From assembly GCF_003994855.1 (NCBI RefSeq), contig NZ_CP034142.1, positions 496,001 through 560,000 of the forward strand: a stretch of 64,000 bases of DNA. The letters run 5' to 3'. Numbering within the stretch: position 1 is the stretch's first letter; every line of letters starts with the position of its first letter. This stretch comes from Marinobacter sp. NP-4(2019). GTDB taxonomy: Bacteria; Pseudomonadota; Gammaproteobacteria; Pseudomonadales; Oleiphilaceae. This document shows positions 43,133 to 51,185 of this stretch, piece by piece. Position numbers and translations under genes: made by a program. The notes beneath the pieces are model-generated. The model did no database searches. It saw only the letters and a program-made list of their open reading frames with translations, and had not been told where the DNA came from.

Positions 43133-44839
43133 TTAGTGTTCCGCCAGAACACCCGATTTTTTGAGTCTGTAGGCGAGTGCGGGACGGGTCAGGCCCAGTA
43201 TGCGGGCAGCCCCTGAAACATTCTGGTTTGCTTCTTCCATGGCGCGGCGCATCAGCGTTTCTTCGACATCGTCCAGGCCGATGCCATTTTCCAGTATCTG
43301 ACTGGCCCAATCACCTCCGGACGCTTTACACGATTCTTCGACGAGCTGGCCGCGGCTGTCGACCACGCCCTGAGGCTGACTTGATTGCGGTTCCGGAACG
43401 CCTGCAAAAAGCGATTCCCGACTGATGGACTCGTTGTTATCGGTCAGGATCACGCCACGCTCCATCACATTTTCCAGTTCCCGGATGTTACCGGGCCAGT
43501 GATAATGCAGGCAGAGTTCAAGGGCCTTGTCTGAAAGGCCAAGCGTGCGTTTGTTGTATTCTGAATGAAATTTATTCAGGAAGTGTTCAGCCAGCAATGG
43601 CAGGTCTTCCAGTCGTTCCCGTAGCGGGGGAATTTTTACCGGAAACACATTGAGGCGGTAAAACAAGTCGGAGCGGAAGCGGCCTTCTTCCACGGCTTTT
43701 TCCAGGCTTTCATTCGTTGCTGCAATAACCCTTACATCCACAGCCCGTGTTCGATTGTCACCGACGCGCTCCAGTTCTCCTTCCTGCAACACTCGCAACA
43801 ATGTGGCTTGGGCTCGGGGGGTGAGTTCCACCACTTCGTCGAGAAATATGGTGCCGCTGTTTGCCCGCTCAAAACGACCCGGCCTTGACTGATTTGCGCC
43901 GGTATAAGCCCCCTTTTCAACACCGAAAAGCTCGGCTTCGATAAGGTCTGGAGGGATAGCTGCGCAGTTCACTGCGATAAACGGCTGTTCAGCGCGTTCG
44001 CTGCGAAGGTGAACGCTGCGGGCAATAACTTCCTTGCCCACGCCCGTTTCACCCAGCAAAAGCACCGACACTTTACCCTGGGCGGCCTTGTCGATCATCT
44101 TGCAGACCTTGTTGTAGGAGGCTGACTGACCAATGCCATAATACTGCCCTTGCTGTTTCTCCAGGCTACTGCGTAATGAGCTGACCTGACTCTGAAGATC
44201 GTACAGCTCCTCAATAATGGGGTCTGCTTTGAAGTATTTGGTGAATTCTTCGGTGTCTTCCCATTCCTCTGCTGGTTTGCCGACAATCATGCATTTGTCA
44301 TCGCCACAGCCACGGCAGCTGACTTCACGGAATATGATTTCCCTGCCCATGAAGGAGGAGGTATAGGCGCAGGCGTATCCGAGCAGGGACCAGCAGGCCG
44401 GTTCGTCCATCTGGCCCAGTTCCGTCTGGCAAATATCAACTTCAAAGGAGTCGATCCATTCCAGTTCGCAATAGAAGCCACCGGTTTCCTGATTGATATC
44501 GATCTCAATGGGAACGGCCTTGACCATGCCCTTAAGAGAGTGCAGTTGTGGCCCGGCGAGAAAAATATCCAGTTCACTGCAATGGGGCCGAAGTTTGCGG
44601 GCGAGTTCGGCATCTTTCAGCCCCGACTGGTATCCCAGGCGCAGGAACAACCCCTTGGCTCGCTCAATGCCCATGGTATTCACCATTTCACGGCGAAAGG
44701 CCGCCATGGCGCTGACCTGCATGAGCAGCATGCGCTGCTCGCCAAACCAGATTTTTCCCTCCGTGCTCTGGAATCGGATCTGTTCCGTAAGATCCTGAAA
44801 GTCCACATACTGCAGTTGTGGTTTGTAGGTAATAGCCAT
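43133..44839 (-). CDS. dmpR: DmpR-type phenol-responsive sigma-54 activator
   Basis: 568-residue XylR/DmpR/MopR activator of sigma-54 promoters. Order: N-terminal sensor with V4R zinc region (1-210), B linker, AAA+ domain (about 235-470; Walker A GETGVGKE, Walker B GTIFLDEV), and a Fis-type helix-turn-helix (NVSGAARILGLTRPALAYRLKK). The family's phenol-contact residues are present as H100 and W128, and the zinc ligands as C149, E172, C175 and C183, so phenols are the likely inducers. The sigma-54-contact loop is GAYTGA instead of the common GAFTGA, a conservative change. It is divergent from dmpK. Expected targets are the dmp operon and, by a matching site, the YCF48 operon. Confidence 0.93.
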   Translation of the reverse strand: MAITYKPQLQYVDFQDLTEQIRFQSTEGKIWFGEQRMLLMQVSAMAAFRREMVNTMGIERAKGLFLRLGYQSGLKDAELARKLRPHCSELDIFLAGPQLHSLKGMVKAVPIEIDINQETGGFYCELEWIDSFEVDICQTELGQMDEPACWSLLGYACAYTSSFMGREIIFREVSCRGCGDDKCMIVGKPAEEWEDTEEFTKYFKADPIIEELYDLQSQVSSLRSSLEKQQGQYYGIGQSASYNKVCKMIDKAAQGKVSVLLLGETGVGKEVIARSVHLRSERAEQPFIAVNCAAIPPDLIEAELFGVEKGAYTGANQSRPGRFERANSGTIFLDEVVELTPRAQATLLRVLQEGELERVGDNRTRAVDVRVIAATNESLEKAVEEGRFRSDLFYRLNVFPVKIPPLRERLEDLPLLAEHFLNKFHSEYNKRTLGLSDKALELCLHYHWPGNIRELENVMERGVILTDNNESISRESLFAGVPEPQSSQPQGVVDSRGQLVEESCKASGGDWASQILENGIGLDDVEETLMRRAMEEANQNVSGAARILGLTRPALAYRLKKSGVLAEH

Positions 44840-44950
44840 ACTCGGGAGCCCCGTTTGTAATTGTTTGGGGTCGCATCCGGGAGAGGTTTTCCAGTGCGAA
44901 AGCAGCGGATCGCTACTCTCTTTTATCTAACACCCTATCCTTGTCGAAAA

Positions 44951-44966
44951 TCAATCAAATGATGAA
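44951..44966. promoter_or_regulatory. DmpR-like upstream site 1
   Basis: TCAATCAAATGATGAA (lower strand TTCATCATTTGATTGA) resembles the XylR/DmpR inverted repeat. It is about 205 bases upstream of the dmp sigma-54 promoter. Confidence 0.5.
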
Positions 44967-44998
44967 ATTTCAGTCAAAAGTCATGTGCGTCGTATGAG

Positions 44999-45014
44999 CT
45001 GAGCATTTGCTCAG
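44999..45014. promoter_or_regulatory. DmpR-like upstream site 2
   Basis: CTGAGCA-TT-TGCTCAG has two perfect 7-base arms and fits the TTGnnCA-N2-TGnnCAA type of site. It is about 160 bases before the dmp sigma-54 promoter. Confidence 0.6.
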
Positions 45015-45027
45015 TTCGGGGTTCTGT

Positions 45028-45043
45028 TTTGATCAAATAGTAA
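45028..45043. promoter_or_regulatory. DmpR-like upstream site 3
   Basis: Contains TTTGATCAAA, a perfect 10-base palindrome equal to the core of the DmpR/XylR site, followed by AT-rich sequence. It is about 130 bases before the sigma-54 promoter. Confidence 0.55.
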
Positions 45044-45168
45044 AATTCCTTCCAGGTATTTCGTCCCTCTCGTTCAATAAATCCCTGCCCGTATTGTTGC
45101 CTGCCATCAAGTAAAAGTCCATATAAAACAATGTCATGATGGTAGATTTCGGCTTCTCGCCAGTTGCT

Positions 45169-45184
45169 TGGCACACCCGTTGCT
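45169..45184 (+). promoter_or_regulatory. Sigma-54 promoter of the dmp operon
   Basis: TGGCAC-ACCCG-TTGCT, an almost perfect -24/-12 element with the GG and GC correctly spaced. Transcription would start near 45195, about 30 bases before dmpK. The rest of the 385-base dmpR-dmpK gap holds the three upstream sites and, presumably, the dmpR promoter on the other strand. Confidence 0.88.
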
Positions 45185-45224
45185 CTGGTCCTGGTAACCG
45201 ATAACAAACACAACGGTGCCAACA

Positions 45225-45476
45225 ATGACCAACCAAGCGAAAAGCTTCGACGACATGCCCCGGTATATCCGGGTGCGCAGTGGGCCGGAAGACAGGTTCG
45301 TGGAGTTCGACTTTGCCATCGGCTACCCCGAACTGTTTGTTGAGCTCGTGCTTCCACGGAATGCCTTCGAGATTTTCTGCCGGCATAACAAGGTGATCCA
45401 CATGGATTCCGACATGATCCGCGAGATCGATGCCGACATGATCAAGTGGCGTTTCGGAGAGAAAGGCCACCGTTAA
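45225..45476 (+). CDS. dmpK: Phenol hydroxylase assembly subunit DmpK
   Basis: 83-residue soluble protein that matches DmpK (phenol hydroxylase P0), which is needed to assemble iron into the oxygenase but not for turnover. Characteristic parts are RYIRVRSGPEDRFVEFDF and FAIGYPELFVELVLP, and it ends after MIKWRFGE. I start it at ATG 45225; a GTG three codons earlier is possible. There is no clear ribosome site, perhaps limiting its level. It is the first gene of the operon, 49 bases before dmpL. Confidence 0.93.
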   Translation: MTNQAKSFDDMPRYIRVRSGPEDRFVEFDFAIGYPELFVELVLPRNAFEIFCRHNKVIHMDSDMIREIDADMIKWRFGEKGHR

Positions 45477-45525
45477 CCAACCTTCAATCGATTTTTCACT
45501 CACAACAACAAGACGGTAAGTTGAT

Positions 45526-46527
45526 ATGAGCATTGAAATCAAAACCAACTCGGTGGAACCCATCCGCCAGACATTCGGGCATATCGCTCGTCGTTTCGGT
45601 GACAAGCCGGCGTCCCGCTATCAGGAGGCCAGCTATGATCTCGAAGCCAAGACCAATTTTCACTATCGCCCATTGTGGGATTCCAGGTACACGCTGAATG
45701 ACCCGACCCGCACGGCGATCCGCATGGAAGACTGGTACGCGATCACTGACCCCCGTCAGTTTTACTACGGAGCCTACGTCGGCAACCGCGCCAAGATGCA
45801 GGAAGCAGCGGAGACCAGTTTTGGGTTCTGTGAAAAGCGGAATCTGCTGACCCGCCTGCCGGAAGCTACCCAGAAGCAGTTGCTCAGGTTGCTGGTACCT
45901 CTGCGCCACGTAGAGCTCGGCGCCAACATGAACAACAGCAAGATCGCCGGCGATGTCAACGCCACGACTGTCTCTCAGATCCACATCTACCAGGCTATGG
46001 ATCGCCTGGGCATCGGTCAGTATCTGTCCCGCATCGCGCTGATGCTTGATGGCAGTACAGGTGCCGGCCTGGATGAGTCCAAGGGTTACTGGATGGATGA
46101 CGAGCTATGGCAGCCCATGCGCAAGCTGGTGGAAGACACCCTGGTGGTGGACGACTGGTTTGAACTGACACTGGTTCAGAACCTGCTGATCGACGGCCAG
46201 CTGTACCCACTGATTTACGAAAAAATGGATGAGTGGCTCGGCGAACAGGGTGCGGAAGACGTCTCCATGCTGACTGAATTCATGCGTGACTGGTTCAAGG
46301 AATCGCTGCGCTGGACCAACGCCATGATCAAGGCGGTGGTCGGTGAAAGTGACGCTAACCGCGACCAGCTTCAGGTCTGGATCGACCAATGGGAGCCACA
46401 GGTATACAACGCACTCAAGCCGCTGGCGGAAGCCACTGCCGGAATTGAAGCCCTGGATGAAATCCGGGCACAACTTGCCACACGCCTCAAAAAGTTCGGA
46501 CTGCATAGCCAGGGAGTATCCGCATGA
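45526..46527 (+). CDS. dmpL: Phenol hydroxylase beta subunit DmpL
   Basis: 333-residue P1 component, the beta subunit of the diiron oxygenase. It has the ferritin-like helical sequence of bacterial multicomponent monooxygenases but lacks the full ExxH iron-ligand set, as expected for this structural subunit. Segments such as HYRPLWDSRYTLND, LLRLLVPLRHVELGANMNN and WTNAMIKAVVGE are typical. It associates with DmpN and DmpO as an alpha2-beta2-gamma2 complex. The stop overlaps the dmpM start (ATGA). Confidence 0.94.
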   Translation: MSIEIKTNSVEPIRQTFGHIARRFGDKPASRYQEASYDLEAKTNFHYRPLWDSRYTLNDPTRTAIRMEDWYAITDPRQFYYGAYVGNRAKMQEAAETSFGFCEKRNLLTRLPEATQKQLLRLLVPLRHVELGANMNNSKIAGDVNATTVSQIHIYQAMDRLGIGQYLSRIALMLDGSTGAGLDESKGYWMDDELWQPMRKLVEDTLVVDDWFELTLVQNLLIDGQLYPLIYEKMDEWLGEQGAEDVSMLTEFMRDWFKESLRWTNAMIKAVVGESDANRDQLQVWIDQWEPQVYNALKPLAEATAGIEALDEIRAQLATRLKKFGLHSQGVSA

Positions 46528-46793
46528 GCCAGCTCGTATTTATCGCCTTCCAGGACAACGACAACGCCCGCTATCTGGTGGAAGCCATTGCTGAAGACAA
46601 CCCGGAAGCAGAGGTTCAGCACCAGCCGGCAATGATCCGGATCCAGGCGGAAAAGCGCCTGGTAATCAACCGCGAAACCATGGAAGAAAAGCTTGGTCGT
46701 GACTGGGACGTGCAGGAGATGCTGATCGACGTGATTAGTATCGGCGGCAATGTCGACGAAGACGACGACCACTTCATTCTTCAGTGGACCTGA
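46524..46793 (+). CDS. dmpM: Phenol hydroxylase effector protein DmpM
   Basis: 89-residue P2 component of the MmoB/DmpM coupling-protein family. It binds the oxygenase and speeds oxygen activation without any cofactor. FIAFQDNDNARYLVEAI and the LVINRETMEEKLG segment are characteristic. It is coupled to dmpL by ATGA and lies 14 bases before dmpN. Confidence 0.94.
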   Translation: MSQLVFIAFQDNDNARYLVEAIAEDNPEAEVQHQPAMIRIQAEKRLVINRETMEEKLGRDWDVQEMLIDVISIGGNVDEDDDHFILQWT

Positions 46794-46807
46794 TCAGGAG
46801 AAACACC

Positions 46808-48364
46808 ATGGCTATTAAAAATAAAAAGCTCAATCTGAAAGACAAATACCAGTACCTGACCCGGGATATGGCCTGGGAACCGACTTACCAGAAAAAGAAA
46901 GATATTTTTCCGGATGAGGACTTTGAAGGCATCAAGATTACTGACTGGTCTCAGTGGGAAGACCCGTTCCGTCTGACCATGGACGCCTACTGGAAGTACC
47001 AGGCGGAGAAAGAGAAAAAGCTGTACGCCATTTTCGATGCCTTTGCCCAGAACAACGGTCACCAGAACATTTCTGATGCTCGTTACGTCAACGCATTGAA
47101 GCTGTTCCTGACCGGTGTGTCTCCGCTTGAACACGCGGCATTCCAAGGGTACGCCCGAGTTGGCCGCCAGTTCAGTGGTGCCGGGGCGCGGGTTGCCTGC
47201 CAGATGCAGGCCATCGACGAGCTGCGTCATTCCCAGACCCAGCAGCACGCCATGAGCCACTACAACAAACACTTCAATGGTCTGCATGATGCCGCGCACA
47301 TGCACGACCGGGTGTGGTTCCTGTCGGTGCCCAAGTCATTCTTTGACGACGCCCGTTCGGCAGGACCATTCGAGTTCCTGACAGCGATCTCGTTCTCATT
47401 CGAGTATGTGCTGACCAACCTGCTGTTCGTGCCGTTCATGTCCGGCGCCGCCTACAACGGCGATATGGCCACCGTCACTTTCGGTTTCTCGGCCCAGTCC
47501 GACGAGGCACGGCATATGACTCTGGGCCTTGAGGTGATCAAGTTCATCCTTGAGCAGCATGAAGACAACGTACCTATCGTCCAGCGCTGGATCGACAAGT
47601 GGTTCTGGCGTGGTTTCCGCCTGCTGAGCCTGGTGGGAATGATGATGGACTACATGCTGCCGAACAAGGTCATGTCCTGGGCCGAAGCCTGGGAGGTGTA
47701 TTACGAGCAGAACGGTGGTGCGCTGTTCAAGGACCTTGAGCGTTATGGCATTCGCCCGCCCAAGTATCAGGACATTGCCAATGATGCCAAGCACCATGTA
47801 AGTCATCAGGCCTGGAGCACCTTCTACCAGTACAGCCACGCCACCAACTTCCACACCTGGATGCCGGAGAAGGAAGAGATGGATTGGTTGTCTCAGAAGT
47901 ATCCGGACACCTTCGACAGGTACTACCGCCCGCGTTTCGAGCATTGGGCGAAAGAGCATGCGGAGGGCCGTCGCTTCTACAACAACACCCTGCCGCAGCT
48001 GTGCCAGGTGTGCCAGATTCCGACCATTTTCACCGAGAAAGATGACCCAACGATGCTCAGCCACCGGCAGATTGTGCATGAGGGTGAACGTTTCCACTTC
48101 TGCTCGGATGGCTGCTGCGACATCTTCAAGAACGAGCCGGAGAAGTACGTGCAGGCCTGGTTGCCGGTGCATCAGATTTACCAGGGCAACTGCGAGGGTA
48201 GTGATGTCGAGACGGTGGTGTCGAAGTACTACCACATCAACATCGGCGAGGACAATTTCGAGTACATCGGGTCCCCGGACCACAAGCGCTGGCTGTCTAT
48301 CAAGGGCAAATCATCCGATGCCAAGGATGCGAAGGGAGAGAGTGCCGATCAGGACGCTGCCTGA
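46808..48364 (+). CDS. dmpN: Phenol hydroxylase alpha subunit DmpN
   Basis: 518-residue P3 component and catalytic diiron subunit, converting phenol to catechol with O2 and electrons from DmpP. The six iron ligands expected of the family are present: E108, E138 and H141 (DELRH), then E199, E233 and H236 (DEARH). A C-terminal YHS-type cysteine cluster (CQVCQIP to CSDGCC, about 400-450) is also seen. The length equals that of known DmpN. I start at ATG 46808, which has AGGAG seven bases upstream; an earlier in-frame start would overlap dmpM. Confidence 0.95.
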   Translation: MAIKNKKLNLKDKYQYLTRDMAWEPTYQKKKDIFPDEDFEGIKITDWSQWEDPFRLTMDAYWKYQAEKEKKLYAIFDAFAQNNGHQNISDARYVNALKLFLTGVSPLEHAAFQGYARVGRQFSGAGARVACQMQAIDELRHSQTQQHAMSHYNKHFNGLHDAAHMHDRVWFLSVPKSFFDDARSAGPFEFLTAISFSFEYVLTNLLFVPFMSGAAYNGDMATVTFGFSAQSDEARHMTLGLEVIKFILEQHEDNVPIVQRWIDKWFWRGFRLLSLVGMMMDYMLPNKVMSWAEAWEVYYEQNGGALFKDLERYGIRPPKYQDIANDAKHHVSHQAWSTFYQYSHATNFHTWMPEKEEMDWLSQKYPDTFDRYYRPRFEHWAKEHAEGRRFYNNTLPQLCQVCQIPTIFTEKDDPTMLSHRQIVHEGERFHFCSDGCCDIFKNEPEKYVQAWLPVHQIYQGNCEGSDVETVVSKYYHINIGEDNFEYIGSPDHKRWLSIKGKSSDAKDAKGESADQDAA

Positions 48365-48429
48365 TCCGGGATGCGCCCGGGATCAGGCAGTGCCGGGCGT
48401 TCTACCTATAAAACAACAAGGTGATGATC

Positions 48430-48789
48430 ATGAGTGTAAATGCCTTATATGACTACAAATTTGAATCCAGGGACAAAGTAGAAAACTTCCATGGTATGCA
48501 GGTGCTCTACATCTACTGGCCGCACCATTTGATGTTCTGTTCACCGGTTGCCGTGATGGTTTCACCGGACATGACATTCGGCGACTTCCTGGAGCAGGTG
48601 CTAAAGCCTGCGTTTGCCAGCCATCCCGACAGTGCCAAAGCGGACTTTGTGAAAGCCGAATGGAAGCTGAACGACGAACCGTTCACGCCCGTTATGTCCG
48701 CCACCATGAAGGACAGCGGGATTGACCACAAGAGCATGCTGACAGTGACCACACCTGGCCTGGATGGCATCAGCGGTTCCGGATCCTGA
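48430..48789 (+). CDS. dmpO: Phenol hydroxylase gamma subunit DmpO
   Basis: 119-residue P4 component, the third structural subunit of the oxygenase, proposed to be important for iron supply and assembly. Family sequence is clear (MSVNALYDYKFESRDKVENF, then WPHHLMFCSPVAVM). The start at 48430 has AAGG upstream; two earlier in-frame starts (GTG, ATG) are possible but not like the family N-terminus. A 65-base gap after dmpN is the longest inside the hydroxylase part. Confidence 0.93.
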   Translation: MSVNALYDYKFESRDKVENFHGMQVLYIYWPHHLMFCSPVAVMVSPDMTFGDFLEQVLKPAFASHPDSAKADFVKAEWKLNDEPFTPVMSATMKDSGIDHKSMLTVTTPGLDGISGSGS

Positions 48790-48799
48790 GGTAAACGTC

Positions 48800-49861
48800 A
48801 TGAGTTATACAGTCACCGTAGAGCCAATCGGCGAACAGATTGAAGTGGAGGATGGCCAGACTATCCTCCAGGCCGCCCTGCGACAGGGTGTCTGGCTTCC
48901 TTTTGCTTGCGGTCATGGCACTTGTGCCACCTGCAAGGTTCAGGTTGTCGAAGGCGATGTCGAAATTGGCGATGCCTCCCCCTTTGCCCTGATGGATGTC
49001 GAGCGGGACGAGGGTAAGGTGCTGGCCTGCTGCGCCACCGTAGAAAGCGATGTCACCATCGAAGCAGACATTGATGTGGACGAGGACTTTGAGGGTTACC
49101 CGGTTGAAGACTATGCGGCAACGGTCACCGATATCGTTGAGCTGTCCCCGACCATCAAGGGTGTCCACCTGAAACTCGACCGCCCGATGACTTTCCAGGC
49201 CGGCCAGTACATCAACATTGAGCTGCCGGGTGTTGATGGCCCAAGAGCCTTCTCCCTGGCCAATCCGCCCAGCAAGGCTGATGAAGTGGAACTTCATGTG
49301 CGTCTGGTAGACGGCGGGGCCGCGACCACCTACATCCATCAGGACCTGAAAGTAGGTGAGAAGCTGCATCTGTCAGGCCCATATGGCCAGTTTTTCGTGC
49401 GCAGCTCGCAGCCGGGAAACCTGATTTTCATCGCCGGGGGGTCGGGACTCTCAAGCCCCCAATCCATGATTCTTGATCTTCTGGAGCAGAACGATGATCG
49501 CCAGATCACCCTTTTCCAGGGGGCCCGTAATCTGGACGAGCTCTATAACCATGAGCTGTTCGAGGGCCTGGCCCGTGACAACGATAACTTCAGCTATGTG
49601 CCGGCGTTGAGCCAGGCAGATGAAGATAGTGACTGGCAGGGCTTCCGGGGCTACGTACACGACGCTGCAAAGGAACATTTCGATGGCCGTTTCTCCGAGC
49701 ACAAGGCCTATCTGTGCGGACCGCCGCCGATGATTGATGCCGCCATTACGACATTGATGCGGGGCCGGTTGTTTGAGCGGGACATCTTCATGGAGAAATT
49801 CCTGACAGCGGCTGACGGTGCGGAAGAAACCCAGCGCTCGGCACTGTTCAAGAAGATCTGA
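48800..49861 (+). CDS. dmpP: Phenol hydroxylase reductase DmpP
   Basis: 353-residue P5 component, the NADH-dependent electron donor to DmpN. N-terminal plant-type 2Fe-2S domain with C37, C42, C45 and C77, a flavin-binding domain with RAFSLANPPS (FAD contact RxxS), and an NADH domain with FIAGGSGLSSP. Length equals that of the Pseudomonas DmpP. GAGG eight bases upstream supports the start at 48800. It follows dmpO by 10 bases. Confidence 0.95.
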   Translation: MSYTVTVEPIGEQIEVEDGQTILQAALRQGVWLPFACGHGTCATCKVQVVEGDVEIGDASPFALMDVERDEGKVLACCATVESDVTIEADIDVDEDFEGYPVEDYAATVTDIVELSPTIKGVHLKLDRPMTFQAGQYINIELPGVDGPRAFSLANPPSKADEVELHVRLVDGGAATTYIHQDLKVGEKLHLSGPYGQFFVRSSQPGNLIFIAGGSGLSSPQSMILDLLEQNDDRQITLFQGARNLDELYNHELFEGLARDNDNFSYVPALSQADEDSDWQGFRGYVHDAAKEHFDGRFSEHKAYLCGPPPMIDAAITTLMRGRLFERDIFMEKFLTAADGAEETQRSALFKKI

Positions 49862-49874
49862 ACGGAGGTGTGCT

Positions 49875-50210
49875 GTGGCTAATGGCTTCCAGATTACCAA
49901 TCGGACAACCGGGCAGAGCTTTACCTGCTGTGAGGGGCAAAGCGTACTCAAAGCCATGGAACAGCGAGGCCTCAAGTGTGTACCCGTTGGTTGCAGGGGC
50001 GGTGGATGTGGTTACTGCAAAATCCGGGTAGTGGACGGTGAATTCGAGTGCGGAAAGATGAGCAAGGCCCATGTTCCGCCTGAAGCCATTGAACAGGGGG
50101 AGGTACTGGCCTGCCGGATCTACCCCCTGACTGATCTGATCATTGAGTGCCTGCCGCCAACGGTGGCCGGTCTTCCAAACAGGCAAACAAAAACAACAGC
50201 GTTGAGGTAA
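49875..50210 (+). CDS. dmpQ: Chloroplast-type ferredoxin DmpQ/XylT
   Basis: 111-residue 2Fe-2S ferredoxin with the cluster pattern CRGGGCGYC and a later Cys in VLACRIYPL. DmpQ/XylT proteins reactivate catechol 2,3-dioxygenase by reducing an oxidised active-site iron, so it belongs with dmpB. Start is GTG 49875, with GGAGG six bases upstream. It lies five bases before dmpB. Confidence 0.93.
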   Translation: MANGFQITNRTTGQSFTCCEGQSVLKAMEQRGLKCVPVGCRGGGCGYCKIRVVDGEFECGKMSKAHVPPEAIEQGEVLACRIYPLTDLIIECLPPTVAGLPNRQTKTTALR

Positions 50211-50215
50211 TTGTC

Positions 50216-51139
50216 ATGAAAAAAGGTGTAATGCGTCCCGGCCACGTACAGATCCGTGTTCTCGATATGGATGAAGCCGTTAAACACTATTCGGACCTGC
50301 TAGGTCTGATCGAAACCGACCGTGATGAACAGGGCCGTGTGTACCTGAAGGCCTGGACCGAGGTGGACAAGTTCTCCGTGGTTCTGCGCGAGGCGGACGA
50401 GCCAGGTTGTGACTTCATGGGCTTCAAAGTCGTCGATGAAGCAGCTCTGGTGCAACTGGAGAAGGACCTGATGGAGTTCGGCGTGGATGTCGAACAGGTC
50501 CCGGAAGGCGAGTTGAAGGACTGTGGCCGCCGGGTCCGTTTCACCGTGCCCTCCGGCCATACCTTTGAGCTATTCGCCGACAAGCTGTACACCGGAAAAT
50601 GGGGTGTCACGGAGGTTAACCCGGAAGCCTGGCCCCGCGGCCTGGATGGCATGAAAGCGGTTCGGTTTGACCACTGCCTGTTTTATGGCCCTGAACTTGC
50701 GGCCACCTACGACATTTTTGTCAATGTATTGGGCTTCCATCTGGCCGAACAGGTTCTTGACGGCGACGGTACGCGCATTGCCCAGTTCCTGACTGTGTCG
50801 ATGAAAGAGCACGACATTGCCTTCATCCACCATGAAGAGCCGGGCAAGTTCCACCACGCGTCATTTTTCCTGGAAACCTGGGAAGACGTACTGCGTGCCG
50901 CGGACCTGATCTCCATGACCGATACCTCCATCGATATCGGCCCGACCCGTCATGGCCTGACCCACGGCAAAACCATTTACTTCTTCGACCCGTCCGGCAA
51001 CCGCAACGAGGTGTTCTGTGGTGGTGACTACACCTACCCGGATCACAAGCCGGTGACCTGGCAGGCCGAGCAGTTGGGTAAGGCCATCTTCTACCACGAC
51101 CGGGTACTGAATGAACGGTTCCTGACGGTTTTGACCTGA
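50216..51139 (+). CDS. dmpB: Catechol 2,3-dioxygenase DmpB
   Basis: 307-residue extradiol dioxygenase (vicinal oxygen chelate fold) that opens catechol to 2-hydroxymuconic semialdehyde. The iron ligands are H152, H213 and E264, one residue below XylE numbering; the acid-base His is H198 and the substrate contacts are H245 and Y254. The two repeated domains and length match XylE/DmpB. GAGG lies about eight bases upstream of the ATG. With this gene the pathway commits to meta cleavage. Confidence 0.96.
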   Translation: MKKGVMRPGHVQIRVLDMDEAVKHYSDLLGLIETDRDEQGRVYLKAWTEVDKFSVVLREADEPGCDFMGFKVVDEAALVQLEKDLMEFGVDVEQVPEGELKDCGRRVRFTVPSGHTFELFADKLYTGKWGVTEVNPEAWPRGLDGMKAVRFDHCLFYGPELAATYDIFVNVLGFHLAEQVLDGDGTRIAQFLTVSMKEHDIAFIHHEEPGKFHHASFFLETWEDVLRAADLISMTDTSIDIGPTRHGLTHGKTIYFFDPSGNRNEVFCGGDYTYPDHKPVTWQAEQLGKAIFYHDRVLNERFLTVLT

Positions 51140-51185
51140 CTTTACTACCGTTCGACAGGACCATCCAGAACAGGATTAAGCAGCA

